Positions 50,082 through 58,109 are shown, numbered from the stretch's first letter. The stretch: 64,000 nt of DNA from Streptomyces sp. DSM 110735 (GCF_016482685.1 NZ_JACYHF010000026.1:17748-81747); one strand, 5' to 3'. Notes: generated by a model not told the origin, from the letters alone. Numbers and translations: made by a program.

Positions 50082-50473
50082 CACCGGGGCAGTCCACGCG
50101 GCACGGCGGCGGCGGTTACTCGCTCGCTCCCGTGCTCGCCGCCCTCGGCGCCTACGGGGGCACCGTGTGGACCGCCCGGTCCTGGGCGAGCTGCCCGCTC
50201 GGCAACGACGCGAGCAACCATGTCGGGCTGTGGATGACGACGGCGGTCGTATGGCTCTGCCTGACGCTGCTGCTGCTCCTGCTCCAGTACGCGCTGCGCC
50301 GCCTGCCGCTTCCCGGCGGCCAGTGGCTCGGTCTGCTCACGGGCGCCCTCGCACTGACCCTGCTCTACCGCCTCGGGATGGACTGGCCGTACCACCCGCC
50401 CGGCGGCGACTGCATGGAGGGCTACCCGCTCTTCCCGTTCACGGGCAAGACGGGACCGGGCGGAGCCCCCTAG
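50078..50473 (+). CDS. Small membrane protein, last gene of the operon
   Basis: A 131-residue protein with three hydrophobic segments: YSLAPVLAALGAYGGTVWTARSW, VGLWMTTAVVWLCLTLLLLLLQYALRRL, and WLGLLTGALALTLLYRLGM. Two cysteines face the outside by simple topology (ASCPLG, GDCMEG). No family was recognised. GTG at 50078 overlaps the preceding stop. As part of the TetR-controlled unit it is probably expressed with the transglutaminase-like and DUF393 proteins at the membrane. Confidence 0.75.
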   Translation: MTPGQSTRHGGGGYSLAPVLAALGAYGGTVWTARSWASCPLGNDASNHVGLWMTTAVVWLCLTLLLLLLQYALRRLPLPGGQWLGLLTGALALTLLYRLGMDWPYHPPGGDCMEGYPLFPFTGKTGPGGAP

Positions 50474-50498
50474 GGCCTGTCCGGCAGCGAGCGCCGGT

Positions 50499-51704
50499 TC
50501 ACCAGACCACGGGCAGCTCCAGGGGAAACCGCCGGATCGTCTCGGTGTCCCAGCGCACTTCCTCCGGCGGCACCGCCGACCGCAGTCCGGGGAAGCGCTC
50601 CAGGAGCCGCCCGATGGCCACTTCGAGTTCTGCCATGGCCAGGGGCACGGCGATGCAGCGGTGTCCGCCCCAACCGAACGTCATGTGCGGACGACTGGGG
50701 CGGTGGATGTCGATGACGTCCGGGTCCGGATAGCGCTCGGGATCGCGGTTGGCCGCGAGGTACGACACGTGGACGAAGTCTCCCGCCCGGATCCGCGCGC
50801 CGCCCAGTTCCAGGTCCTCGACAGCCAGCCGGGGGATTCCGACGCCGTTGCGGAACGGGATGTGGCGGAGCATCTCGTTCAGCACGTCGGTCAGGTCCTC
50901 GGGCCTGCGCCTGAGGTGGTCCGTCAGTTCGGGGCGGGTGAGGAGCAGGTAGACGATGTTGCTGATCTGGCAGGTAGCCGTGTCCTGCCCGCTGAGCGCC
51001 AGGGTCAGGGCGGTGACCGCCAGTTCCCGGTCGCTGAGGCAGTCCTCGCCGTCACGGGCTTCGGCCATCAGGCTGATGAGGTCCTCGCCCGGTGACTTCC
51101 GGCGCTGTTGGACGAGTTCACCGAAGTACGACGTGAGGTCGGTCTTGGCCGCCGCGGCGGCTTCCTTGGTGCCGGCGCCGACGACCAGCAGCCGGCGCAC
51201 GGAATCCTGCATGCGCGCCCAGTCCTCGCGCGGGACGCCGAGCAGGTCCATGACGGTGTGCTGGGGAAGCGTGTCGGCCAGCATCTCCACCACGTCGGCC
51301 GGTGGACCGTGCTCCTCCATCTCGTCCAGCAGGCTGTCCGCGAGCCGGACGATCCGGGGCCGCATCTCATCGGCCCGCTGCTGGGTGAACGCCTGCGAGA
51401 CCAGTTGGCGGACACGGCTGCTGTGCGGCGGGTCCATGACGTTGATCGACTCGGGCGAGACGATGGGCTCCGGCGTCAGCCGGGGGTAGTCGTGGGCGAT
51501 GATGCCCGCCCGGCTCAGCCGGGGGTCCGTGGTCACCCTTTTGACGGCATCGAAGCCGGTGACGATCCAGGCGTCGGCGTCGCCGTAGGGAAGTCTGATG
51601 CGGGCAGGGGCATCCCGTCGCATCAGGTCGGCAAGCGCGGGATCGAACTCAAGCGCCTCATTGAAATCGAACGGGCACTCGATTGCCCTTTTGTCGCTGG
51701 GCAC
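50499..51704 (-). CDS. Cytochrome P450
   Basis: A 401-residue class I bacterial P450. Hallmarks are the I-helix ALTLALSGQDTATCQ (replacing AGxDTT), the K-helix ExxR in NEMLRHIPFR, the meander PERYPDPDVIDIHRPSRPH, and the heme loop MTFGWGGHRCIAVPLAMAELEVAI. In the loop Cys is followed by Ile-Ala where Leu/Ile-Gly is usual. GTG at 51704 follows GGAG. It needs a ferredoxin and reductase, and none is adjacent. The I-helix Ser-Gly-Gln variant is typical of macrolide/terpene-type Streptomyces P450s (family knowledge). The substrate is unknown; it is not in a visible biosynthetic cluster. Confidence 0.93.
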   Translation of the reverse strand: MPSDKRAIECPFDFNEALEFDPALADLMRRDAPARIRLPYGDADAWIVTGFDAVKRVTTDPRLSRAGIIAHDYPRLTPEPIVSPESINVMDPPHSSRVRQLVSQAFTQQRADEMRPRIVRLADSLLDEMEEHGPPADVVEMLADTLPQHTVMDLLGVPREDWARMQDSVRRLLVVGAGTKEAAAAAKTDLTSYFGELVQQRRKSPGEDLISLMAEARDGEDCLSDRELAVTALTLALSGQDTATCQISNIVYLLLTRPELTDHLRRRPEDLTDVLNEMLRHIPFRNGVGIPRLAVEDLELGGARIRAGDFVHVSYLAANRDPERYPDPDVIDIHRPSRPHMTFGWGGHRCIAVPLAMAELEVAIGRLLERFPGLRSAVPPEEVRWDTETIRRFPLELPVVW

Positions 51705-51953
51705 CAGGGGGCTCCTCCGAGTTCGGAACGGGTGGGGGGAAGGGTGGCGTCCCTTGCGGACGGGGTCCCAGGCGATACGTCATAGGCGATACGCACGGTC
51801 ACAGGGAGTCCGTTGATTACGCAGAGTAGGCGCGATCAGAGTGTGGCCGGGTGCCGGGGAACTCCGAAGCCGCCACGCCGCGTGTCGGGTCGCGGGCCGT
51901 GGGGCGCGGCGTCAGGGTGACTGGGGGAACCCTCTGCAGAGAGCGAGTGAGCG

Positions 51954-52736
51954 ATGGCCGACGTCACCACCCCGTACGCGACCGGCACCCCGTGCTGGGT
52001 CGACCTGATGGCGCAGGACCAGCAGGCCGCGCTGGACTTCTACCGTGACCTGCTCGGCTGGCAGGGCACGGCGGGACCGGCCGAGTTCGGCGGTTACGCG
52101 GTCTGCGAGCTGCTGGGCAAGCCCGTGGCGGGCATCGGTCCGGCGATGGCGCCGGAGGGGATGCCGGAGCCGCCCACCGTCTGGACCAGCTACCTCGCCA
52201 GCACCGACGCCGAGGCCACCCAGGACCAGATCGTCGCCGCGGGCGGCACCCTGCTCGTCCCCGTGATGGACGTCGGCACGCTGGGGCGGATGCTGGTCGC
52301 CGCCGACCCGCAGGGCGCGGTGTTCGGCGTCTGGCAGCCGGGCGATTTCTTCGGCGCGGGCGTGGTCAACGAGCCCGGCGCCCTCACCTGGAACGAGCTG
52401 CACACGACGGACGTGGAGGCAGCCGCCGCCTTCTACGGCGACGCGTTCGGCATCGACATCGTCCCGGCGGACGGCGTCGACTCGTACTGGGAGCTGCACG
52501 TCGGGGACCGCACGGTCGGCGGCGCCACCCTCCTCGCCAACGACCCGCCGAACACCCCGCCCCACTGGCTCACCTACTTCGCGGTCGACGACGTCGACTC
52601 CACGGTGGACGCGCTGGTCAAGCGCGGCGGCACCGTCCTCGCCCCGCCGTTCGACATGGTGGCCGGCCGCATGACGGTCGTCGCGGACCCCCAGGGCGCC
52701 CCGTTCGCCCTGATCAAGCCGCGACCGCGCGGCTAG
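51954..52736 (+). CDS. VOC-superfamily protein with two glyoxalase-like domains
   Basis: A 260-residue protein of two VOC modules. PCWVDLMAQDQQAALDFYRDLLGWQG...YLASTDAEATQDQIVAAGGTLLVPVMDVGTLGRMLVAADPQGAVFGVWQPGDFFG is the first. LTWNELHTTDVEAAAAFYGDAFGIDI...LTYFAVDDVDSTVDALVKRGGTVLAPPFDMVAGRMTVVADPQGAPFALIKP is the second. It resembles the actinobacterial 27-kDa antigen/CFP30B group, of unknown reaction. The ATG at 51954 has GAGAGCGAG upstream. The 249-bp gap before it contains GGCGATACG twice, 14 bases apart (51771-51779, 51785-51793). Confidence 0.9.
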   Translation: MADVTTPYATGTPCWVDLMAQDQQAALDFYRDLLGWQGTAGPAEFGGYAVCELLGKPVAGIGPAMAPEGMPEPPTVWTSYLASTDAEATQDQIVAAGGTLLVPVMDVGTLGRMLVAADPQGAVFGVWQPGDFFGAGVVNEPGALTWNELHTTDVEAAAAFYGDAFGIDIVPADGVDSYWELHVGDRTVGGATLLANDPPNTPPHWLTYFAVDDVDSTVDALVKRGGTVLAPPFDMVAGRMTVVADPQGAPFALIKPRPRG

Positions 52737-52760
52737 GGCGGTTCTTCCGGCAGCACCCGT

Positions 52761-53216
52761 TCAAACGGACGCGTCGCCCGCGATGAGCTGCCGGTGCGAC
52801 TCCTGCAACCCCTCCGGCAACGCGTCCGGGCTGCACCACCGCGCCTCCAGGATCTCGAACTCGTCGATCTTCAGGGTGCCGCCGACGTACCGCGCCTCGT
52901 ACGCCACCTCCAGGCGGAGCCGGTAGCCGCTGAGCAGTCTCACCAGGCGGCCGGGCTCGACGTCGAGCCCGGTCTCCTCCTTGACCTCCCGTACGACGGT
53001 GTGCGCGAACTCCTCGCCCTTGACGGCGAACCCCGTGGGCAGTCCCCACGCCCGGTCCGGCGGCCACATCCGGTGCCGGAGCAGCAGCACGCGCCCCGCG
53101 TCGTCCCGTACGACCCCGGTGACGCCCACCATGAACTTGGCGTTCGCGAACCACAGGATCCGCCATTGCACCGGACCCCGGATGCTCCGCCACAGCCGCG
53201 CGACAACTCGCTTCAT
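52761..53216 (-). CDS. Nudix hydrolase
   Basis: A 151-residue protein with a complete Nudix box, GFAVKGEEFAHTVVREVKEETGL (GX5EX7REUXEEXG). The N-terminal helix is basic and hydrophobic (MKRVVARLWRSIRGPVQWRILWFANAKFMVGVTGVVRDDAGRVLLLRHRMWP), which may place it at the membrane. It hydrolyses nucleoside diphosphates linked to other groups; the true substrate is not predictable. ATG at 53216. It is divergent from the leader-peptide unit at 53356 and converges with the VOC gene. Confidence 0.92.
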   Translation of the reverse strand: MKRVVARLWRSIRGPVQWRILWFANAKFMVGVTGVVRDDAGRVLLLRHRMWPPDRAWGLPTGFAVKGEEFAHTVVREVKEETGLDVEPGRLVRLLSGYRLRLEVAYEARYVGGTLKIDEFEILEARWCSPDALPEGLQESHRQLIAGDASV

Positions 53217-53286
53217 GGCCAGGCCCTCTCGCTTCGCGTGCCGACATCGTCCCTCATGATCGCAGTCGTGCCGCGGTCAAAAAGGG

Positions 53287-53317
53287 TTGGACGGGACGAC
53301 GCCCGGGCTTGTAGCTT
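53287..53317 (+). promoter_or_regulatory. Possible promoter of the leader-peptide unit
   Basis: TTGGAC at 53287-53292 followed after 17-19 bases by TGTAGCTT. The match is only fair, but it is the best -35/-10 pair upstream of the 53356 leader. Confidence 0.35.
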
Positions 53318-53355
53318 GCGAATCGACCGTGACACCGGCTCAGGAGGTGAGACCC

Positions 53356-53415
53356 ATGAACGCAGTAGCGATGTGGGTGCTCCCCCTTTCCCGTCACGGC
53401 CGGCGATCGATGTAG
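53356..53415 (+). CDS. 19-residue leader peptide upstream of pseudo-hydrolase
   Basis: ATG at 53356 lies 8 bases after AGGAGGTGA, a near-perfect anti-Shine-Dalgarno match and the strongest ribosome site seen in this window. It encodes MNAVAMWVLPLSRHGRRSM and stops with TAG at 53415. After 8 bases comes a 10-bp hairpin, then the hydrolase gene at 53467. The arrangement is that of a ribosome-controlled attenuator, as for resistance genes with inducible leader peptides. The Pro-Leu-Ser-Arg and Arg-Arg content may be the stalling element. Translation is inferred from the ribosome site only. Confidence 0.65.
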   Translation: MNAVAMWVLPLSRHGRRSM

Positions 53416-53423
53416 GTGTCGCC

Positions 53424-53451
53424 GGGAGCGCCTCGACAACAAGGCACTCCC
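53424..53451 (+). terminator. Attenuator-like hairpin between leader peptide and hydrolase gene
   Basis: GGGAG-C-GCCT (53424-53433) pairs with AGGC-A-CTCCC (53442-53451), with one internal C-A mismatch and an 8-nt loop. It lies 8 bases after the leader stop and 15 bases before the hydrolase start. Its right arm is immediately followed by GAAAGG, the hydrolase ribosome site, so folding could limit translation. Confidence 0.6.
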
Positions 53452-53466
53452 GAAAGGCAACACCTC

Positions 53467-54231
53467 ATGCATGCTCCGCACTTCACCGCCGAGTCGTTCT
53501 CGGACGGCGTCGCCGAGCGCGACTTCCGCCTGGGTGAGATCCCCGGCGTTCTCTGGTCGCCGGTCTCCGGCGCCGATCGCGCACCGCTGGTCCTGATGGG
53601 GCACGGCGGCGGCGCTCACAAGAAGCACCGGGCGATGATCGGCCGGGCTCACCTCCTCGTGCGTGACTGCGGCTTCCATGTCGCCGTCGTCGACGCGCCC
53701 GGTCATGGCGACCGGGCGCGTGACGCCCAGGACGAGCGGGACGTCGCCGCGCTGCGCGGGGCGCAGGCGGCGGGCGAGCCGGAGGCGCCCGTCGTCGTGC
53801 CGTACAACGCGCGGCTGGCGGAAGCCGCCGTGCCCGAGTACCGGGCGGTTCTCGACGCGCTGCAGGGGCTCCCGGAGATCGGTGCCGAGGGACCGGTGGG
53901 GTACGTCGGTATCGGGCTCGGCATGGCGATCGGGGTGCCGTTGGTCGCGGCTGAGCCCCGGATCACGGCGGCGGTCTTCGGGATGGCGTGGCCCGACGCG
54001 CTGTTCGACGCGGCGCGGCGGATCACCGTGCCGGTCGAGTTCGACGTGCACTGGGACGACCAGCGCATCCCGCGTGAGGCGAGCCTCGCGCTGTTCGACG
54101 CCTTCGCCTCGACCGAGAAGTCGCTGCACGCCAACGCGGGCGACGACTTCGACTTCCCGGGGGTCGAGTCCGCCAGCGCGGCCCGCTTCCTCGCCCGGCA
54201 CCTGGGGCGGAGGGTCACCTCGGCGGTCTGA
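53467..54231 (+). CDS. Dienelactone-hydrolase-like protein without catalytic Ser and His
   Basis: A 254-residue alpha/beta-hydrolase-fold protein. The fold markers are APLVLMGHGGGAHKKH (oxyanion loop), VAVVDAPGHGDR, and PVEFDVHWDDQRIPREASLALFDAF (acid region). The nucleophile elbow, usually G-x-S-x-G, reads GIGLGMAIG (DNA 53907-53933), so Ser is Gly. The His-bearing loop before the last helix (normally G-G-H) reads NAGDDFDFPG, so His is also missing. It is thus probably a non-enzymatic binding protein. Its expression appears to be controlled by the leader peptide and hairpin directly upstream. Start ATG at 53467 after GAAAGG. Confidence 0.82.
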   Translation: MHAPHFTAESFSDGVAERDFRLGEIPGVLWSPVSGADRAPLVLMGHGGGAHKKHRAMIGRAHLLVRDCGFHVAVVDAPGHGDRARDAQDERDVAALRGAQAAGEPEAPVVVPYNARLAEAAVPEYRAVLDALQGLPEIGAEGPVGYVGIGLGMAIGVPLVAAEPRITAAVFGMAWPDALFDAARRITVPVEFDVHWDDQRIPREASLALFDAFASTEKSLHANAGDDFDFPGVESASAARFLARHLGRRVTSAV

Positions 54232-54324
54232 CGGACGGTGAAGGGCAGCGGCGTCCGGGCGGTCGGTCGATCCGTCCGTCCGCCGGGCGCCGCTGCCTCC
54301 GCCCGGCATCAGGGAGCGCCCCGG

Positions 54325-55011
54325 TCAGGGAACCAGCGGTCCCGCCAGCACGCCCAGCCCCGCCGCGCGGTCCCCGGTCCAGGTCAGCACGTCGGTGTCC
54401 CGGGGTGTGCGGCTCCACAGCATCAGCAGCAGGTCCTCGGCCGTGCCGGAGACCTCCGCCAGGGGCTCGCCGGGACCGTGGGTCCAGGAGGCGCCGGAGT
54501 CGGTGGCGGTGAGGCGCACCGCCTGGGTGGGAGCGGTCGCGGCGCCCTTGGAGATCATGCGGGGCGCCATCGTGTCGAAGACCTCCGCGACGCCGTCGGC
54601 GGCGAGGGCGGGGTCCATCGGCTTGGCGGAGCCGAGGGCGTGCTCGGCGTCCCAGCGGTGCATCAGCGTCTCCTGGGTGCGGCGCCGGAGCCAGAAGCCG
54701 ACCGTGCGGGGCAGGGCGAAGGTCCACGCCTCGGTGCCGGGATCGACCGAGAGTGCCTGGACGAGTGCGTCCGCCGACTCGGCGTACCAGGACGTGAGGT
54801 CCGCCCGGTCGCGGGGCGCGGCGCTCTCGTCGTAGCCGCGCCCGTGCCGCTCCCGCACCGCCGTGACCACCCACAGGTTCCCCGCACCCATGTGGACGGC
54901 GAGGTCCGCCAGCGTCCAGTCGCCGCAGTGCTCGACCGGGGCGGACAGGTCGCCGTCCAACGCGGCGCCGAACGCGTCCAGTTCACGTCGAAGTTCCGTC
55001 AGGTAGTCCAC
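54325..55011 (-). CDS. Maleylpyruvate isomerase family mycothiol-dependent enzyme
   Basis: A 228-residue DinB-like four-helix protein of the mycothiol-S-transferase group. The N-terminal helical domain is YLTELRRELDAFGAALDGDLSAPVEHCGDWTLADLAVHMGAGNLWVVTAVRERHGRG; DLAVHMG carries the metal-ligand His. TLMHRWDAEHALG holds the second His pair (H-R-W-D-A-E). A C-terminal SCP2-like domain follows (VRLTATDSGASWTHG...GTAEDLLLMLWSR). GTG at 55011 is chosen; the ribosome site is weak. It would conjugate mycothiol to a toxic or metabolic electrophile. It reads in the same direction as the metallophosphoesterase gene, 20 bases behind it. Confidence 0.87.
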   Translation of the reverse strand: MDYLTELRRELDAFGAALDGDLSAPVEHCGDWTLADLAVHMGAGNLWVVTAVRERHGRGYDESAAPRDRADLTSWYAESADALVQALSVDPGTEAWTFALPRTVGFWLRRRTQETLMHRWDAEHALGSAKPMDPALAADGVAEVFDTMAPRMISKGAATAPTQAVRLTATDSGASWTHGPGEPLAEVSGTAEDLLLMLWSRTPRDTDVLTWTGDRAAGLGVLAGPLVP

Positions 55012-55031
55012 GGCGCCAAGGTACCGCCCGC

Positions 55032-56342
55032 CTACGCGCTCGTCGCCGCCAGCTCGATCACGGTCACGTCCGAGGGCGCGTCCACGCGGGTCGGCGGTCC
55101 CCAGGCGCCCGCGCCCCGGCTGACGTAGAGCTGGGTGTCGCCGTAGCGCTCGAGCCCCGCGACGGTGGGGTTCGCGGCGGCAGCGATCAGGTTGCCGGGC
55201 CAGAGCTGGCCGCCGTGGGTGTGGCCGGAGAGCTGGAGGTCGACGGCGTGGCGTACGGCTTCGTGGATCTGGACGGGCTGGTGGGCGAGGAGGACGCAGG
55301 CGCGGGCGGGGTCGCGACCGTCGAGTGCCTTGGCGAAGTCCGGTCCCTGGCCCTCGCTCTCGCCCTGGAGGTCGTTGACGCCCGCGAGGTCGAAGTACGG
55401 CATCTCGGTGCGGGCGTTCTCCAGCGGGTGCAGACCGAGGGTGCGGACCTCCGCGACCCACTGGGCGGCGCCGGAGAAGTACTCGTGATTTCCCGTGACG
55501 AAATAGGCGCCGTGGCGCGCCTTCAGACCCGCCAGCGGAGCCGCAGCCGGACCCAGGTTCTTCACGCTGCCGTCGACCAGGTCGCCCACCACGGCGATCA
55601 GGTCCGGCTGGGTGGAGTTGACCGTGTCCACGACCCGCTGGGCGAAGTCGCGGCCGAGGACCGGGCCGAGGTGGATGTCGCTGACGACCGCGATCCGGTA
55701 GCCGTGCGCCGCCCTCGGCAGCTTCGCCAGCGGCACGGTGACGCGTTTGACGCGCGGACCCCGGAGCACGCCGTACGTCCCCCAGCCGACCGTCCCGACC
55801 GCCACCCCGGCGACGACGCCGCCGGCCACCCGGGAGACGAAGAGGCGGCGGGAGAAGTCCTGGGGCTGAGGGGTGACCGGGGGCGCGGTCACCACGGTGT
55901 CCGTCGCCGGGGACGGCGCGGCGGGCGGCTGCTCCGCAGCCGAATCCGCAGCCGAATCCGAAGCTGACGACTTTCCGGTCTCCGGCACCGGCACCGGCAC
56001 CGCCGCCGCGCTCTCGACCGAACCGCGCCCACGCCGTCGAACCGCCCACCACCGCACCGGCTCCGCCGCCACCGTCGTCAGCAGCAGATACAGCGCCAGC
56101 GCCATCCACAGGAACCCCGGCCACGCCAGCGCCCGCTGGAGCCAGAAGGGCGCCCCGGAGCGTTCCGCCACCAGCGCGGCGACCATCAGCAGCGGACCCG
56201 CCGTGAAGAGCGCCGTACCCGCGCGGCGTGCCGGACCGGGGGCGCGGGTCGTGTCGCGGACCAGGCGGCGCCAGACGTAGTGGTGCAGGGCCACCACCGC
56301 TGCCAGGACGGCCAGGGCGACCAGTACGAAGACGATGACCAC
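55032..56342 (-). CDS. Membrane-anchored metallophosphoesterase
   Basis: A 436-residue protein. The N-terminal membrane part has about four helices (MVIVFVLVALAVLAAVVALHHYVW, TALFTAGPLLMVAALVAE, GFLWMALALYLLLTTVAAE, and VAGGVVAGVAVGTVGWGTYG), with a Ser/Ala/Pro-rich loop between. A calcineurin-like phosphoesterase domain follows with all five metal blocks: RIAVVSDIHLGP, VVGDLVDG, VTGNHEYFSG, LLAHQP and LSGHTHGGQ. It is of the YkuE/YaeI type, outward facing. Relatives hydrolyse phosphodiesters such as UDP-sugars or cell-wall lipids. ATG at 56342. Confidence 0.92.
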   Translation of the reverse strand: MVIVFVLVALAVLAAVVALHHYVWRRLVRDTTRAPGPARRAGTALFTAGPLLMVAALVAERSGAPFWLQRALAWPGFLWMALALYLLLTTVAAEPVRWWAVRRRGRGSVESAAAVPVPVPETGKSSASDSAADSAAEQPPAAPSPATDTVVTAPPVTPQPQDFSRRLFVSRVAGGVVAGVAVGTVGWGTYGVLRGPRVKRVTVPLAKLPRAAHGYRIAVVSDIHLGPVLGRDFAQRVVDTVNSTQPDLIAVVGDLVDGSVKNLGPAAAPLAGLKARHGAYFVTGNHEYFSGAAQWVAEVRTLGLHPLENARTEMPYFDLAGVNDLQGESEGQGPDFAKALDGRDPARACVLLAHQPVQIHEAVRHAVDLQLSGHTHGGQLWPGNLIAAAANPTVAGLERYGDTQLYVSRGAGAWGPPTRVDAPSDVTVIELAATSA

Positions 56343-56423
56343 CGAGACCGCTCCCGTCCTTGACTTGTGGATGTTCTACCAGTCGGCCGGATCCACCGGG
56401 GCGCCGGGAGAGCGGCGGTCCGT

Positions 56424-56443
56424 ACGGCGCCCTAGGGCGCCGT
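56424..56443 (-). terminator. Palindrome after the SCO4848-family gene
   Basis: A 20-bp perfect palindrome (ACGGCGCCCT followed by its complement, no loop) 28 bases beyond the stop of the minus-strand gene. It is also 82 bases upstream of the metallophosphoesterase start, so it could alternatively be an operator for that gene. Confidence 0.5.
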
Positions 56444-56470
56444 CCCCTCAGGCGTCCGCCATGACGTCCG

Positions 56471-56710
56471 CTATGACGTCCGCCGCAGTGCGCGCAGTCC
56501 GCGCAACCCGATCACTCCGACGACGGTCCCAAGGATGAAGGAGACGATCGCCAGCAGCAGGTGCACCCAGAAGTACGCCGTGGGGTGGCCGTTGTCGAAG
56601 GCGAGACCGCTGCCGTCTGCCACGAGATTCTTGACGAAAGTGACCCAGATGATCCACGACCACACCCCGAAGGCGAGCAGGAACCAGGACACCGGGCGGC
56701 TGAGCTTCAT
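56471..56710 (-). CDS. SCO4848-family small membrane protein
   Basis: A 79-residue actinomycete-specific protein. MKLSRPVSWFLLAFGVWSWIIWVTFVKNLVADGSG, then a second span HPTAYFWVHLLLAIVSFILGTVVGVIGLRGLRALRR. It has two helices with both ends inside, by charge. It is conserved in Streptomyces at this place beside the carboxypeptidase gene. Function unknown. ATG at 56710. It is divergent from dac (56802) across 91 bases. Confidence 0.92.
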   Translation of the reverse strand: MKLSRPVSWFLLAFGVWSWIIWVTFVKNLVADGSGLAFDNGHPTAYFWVHLLLAIVSFILGTVVGVIGLRGLRALRRTS

Positions 56711-56801
56711 GCCTCCAGTATCGCCGCCCCCTGGCCGGTTCCTGGCCCGGGGTGGGGTGGGGAGCGGGACTTCACACGGCGTGGCAGGTACGTTCTCGAC
56801 C

Positions 56802-58109
56802 GTGTTCGCACCTCAGAAGATCGGCAAGCGATCCTTGTTGATCACTTCCGCCACTTTGCTGGCCGTTTCCGTGACGACGACGCTCACGGCACCGGCAGCC
56901 CTCGCCGCCCCCAAACCCTCCGGGAGCCCGACGGCCACCCCCACCGCCACTCCCCCGGCCGGGATGTCCAAGGTCGGCGGCGAACGCCTCGGGCAGCCCG
57001 GCACGCAGGTCGACCTCGCGAGCGGCGTCCCCGTGCTGCCCAAGGACCTCACCGCCCGCTCCTGGATCGTCAGCGACGCGGAGTCGGGCGAGGTGCTCGC
57101 CGCGCACAACGCGCACTGGCGGCTGCCCCCGGCGAGCACCCTGAAGATGCTGTTCGCGGACACGATCCTGCCCCGTTTCCCCAGGTCGGAGACGTACAAG
57201 GTGGCGCCCGCCGATCTGGCGGACGTCGGCGCGGGCTCCAGCGTGGTCGGGATAAAGGCGAACCGGACCTACTCCGTGCACGACCTCTGGCTCGGCGTCT
57301 TCCTGCGCTCCGGCAACGACGCCGTCCACGTGCTGTCCGCCATGAACGGCGGCGTCCCCGCGACCGTCAAGGACATGCAGGCGCACGCCGACCAGCTCCA
57401 GGCACTCGACACCCACGTGGTCAGCCCCGACGGCTACGACGCCGACGGTCAGGTCTCCTCGGCGTACGACCTCTCGCTGTTCGCCCGCTCCGGGCTGCAG
57501 AAGAAGGACTTCCGGGAGTACTGCTCGACCGTGCGGGCCAAGTTCCCGACCGGCACCGCGCAGAAGGGCAAGGGCAAGGCGGTCACCGAGTACGACGAGA
57601 TCCAGAACACCAACCGGCTGCTCAGCGGCGACACCGACGTGCCCGTCTACCAGGGCATCGCCGGGGTGAAGAACGGCAACACCACCCACGCGGGCGCCAC
57701 CTTCACCGGCGTCGCCGAGCGCGGCGGCAAGGTGCTGCTCGTCACCGTGATGAACCCGGAGAAGCACGAGCACAACGAGGTCTACAAGGAGACGGCCAAG
57801 CTGTTCGACTGGGGTTTCCAGGCGGCCGGGAAGGTCCAGCCGGTGGGGACGCTGGTCCCGCCGAAGAACGCCGTCACCGCGTCCCCCGAGGCATCGGCGG
57901 GCGCGCCGTCCCCCGCCGCCCCGAGCACCGCTCCCGGCGCCGCCGGAGCCGAACCCGTCGCCGGTGCCGCCGTCGAGGGCGGTCACCGGGGCGCCGGGAC
58001 CGCGCTCGCCGTCGCGGGCGGACTGCTCGTGCTGCTCGCGGGCGCGGCGTTCCTGGTCAACCGCCGCTGGCCGCTGCCCGACCTGCTGCGCCGCCGGAGC
58101 CGTCCGTGA
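56802..58109 (+). CDS. D-alanyl-D-alanine carboxypeptidase (PBP5-type, S11)
   Basis: A 435-residue exported penicillin-binding protein that removes the terminal D-Ala of peptidoglycan stem peptides. A signal peptide (RSLLITSATLLAVSVTTTLTAPAALAAPK) and a Pro/Thr linker come first. The S11 domain has SxxK in PPASTLKMLFAD, SxN in LRSGNDAVHVL, and a third motif GVKNGNTTHAG, where Lys-Asn-Gly replaces Lys-Thr-Gly. The C-terminus has an Ala/Pro-rich stalk and one membrane span (TALAVAGGLLVLLAGAAFLVNRRW). GTG at 56802. The last 53 bases overlap the convergent YihY/BrkB-family gene. Confidence 0.92.
   Translation: MFAPQKIGKRSLLITSATLLAVSVTTTLTAPAALAAPKPSGSPTATPTATPPAGMSKVGGERLGQPGTQVDLASGVPVLPKDLTARSWIVSDAESGEVLAAHNAHWRLPPASTLKMLFADTILPRFPRSETYKVAPADLADVGAGSSVVGIKANRTYSVHDLWLGVFLRSGNDAVHVLSAMNGGVPATVKDMQAHADQLQALDTHVVSPDGYDADGQVSSAYDLSLFARSGLQKKDFREYCSTVRAKFPTGTAQKGKGKAVTEYDEIQNTNRLLSGDTDVPVYQGIAGVKNGNTTHAGATFTGVAERGGKVLLVTVMNPEKHEHNEVYKETAKLFDWGFQAAGKVQPVGTLVPPKNAVTASPEASAGAPSPAAPSTAPGAAGAEPVAGAAVEGGHRGAGTALAVAGGLLVLLAGAAFLVNRRWPLPDLLRRRSRP

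Noticed and set aside
50499..54231. Secondary-metabolite gene cluster around the P450
   Set aside because: No PKS, NRPS, terpene synthase or tailoring set is present; the neighbours are unrelated housekeeping-type genes.
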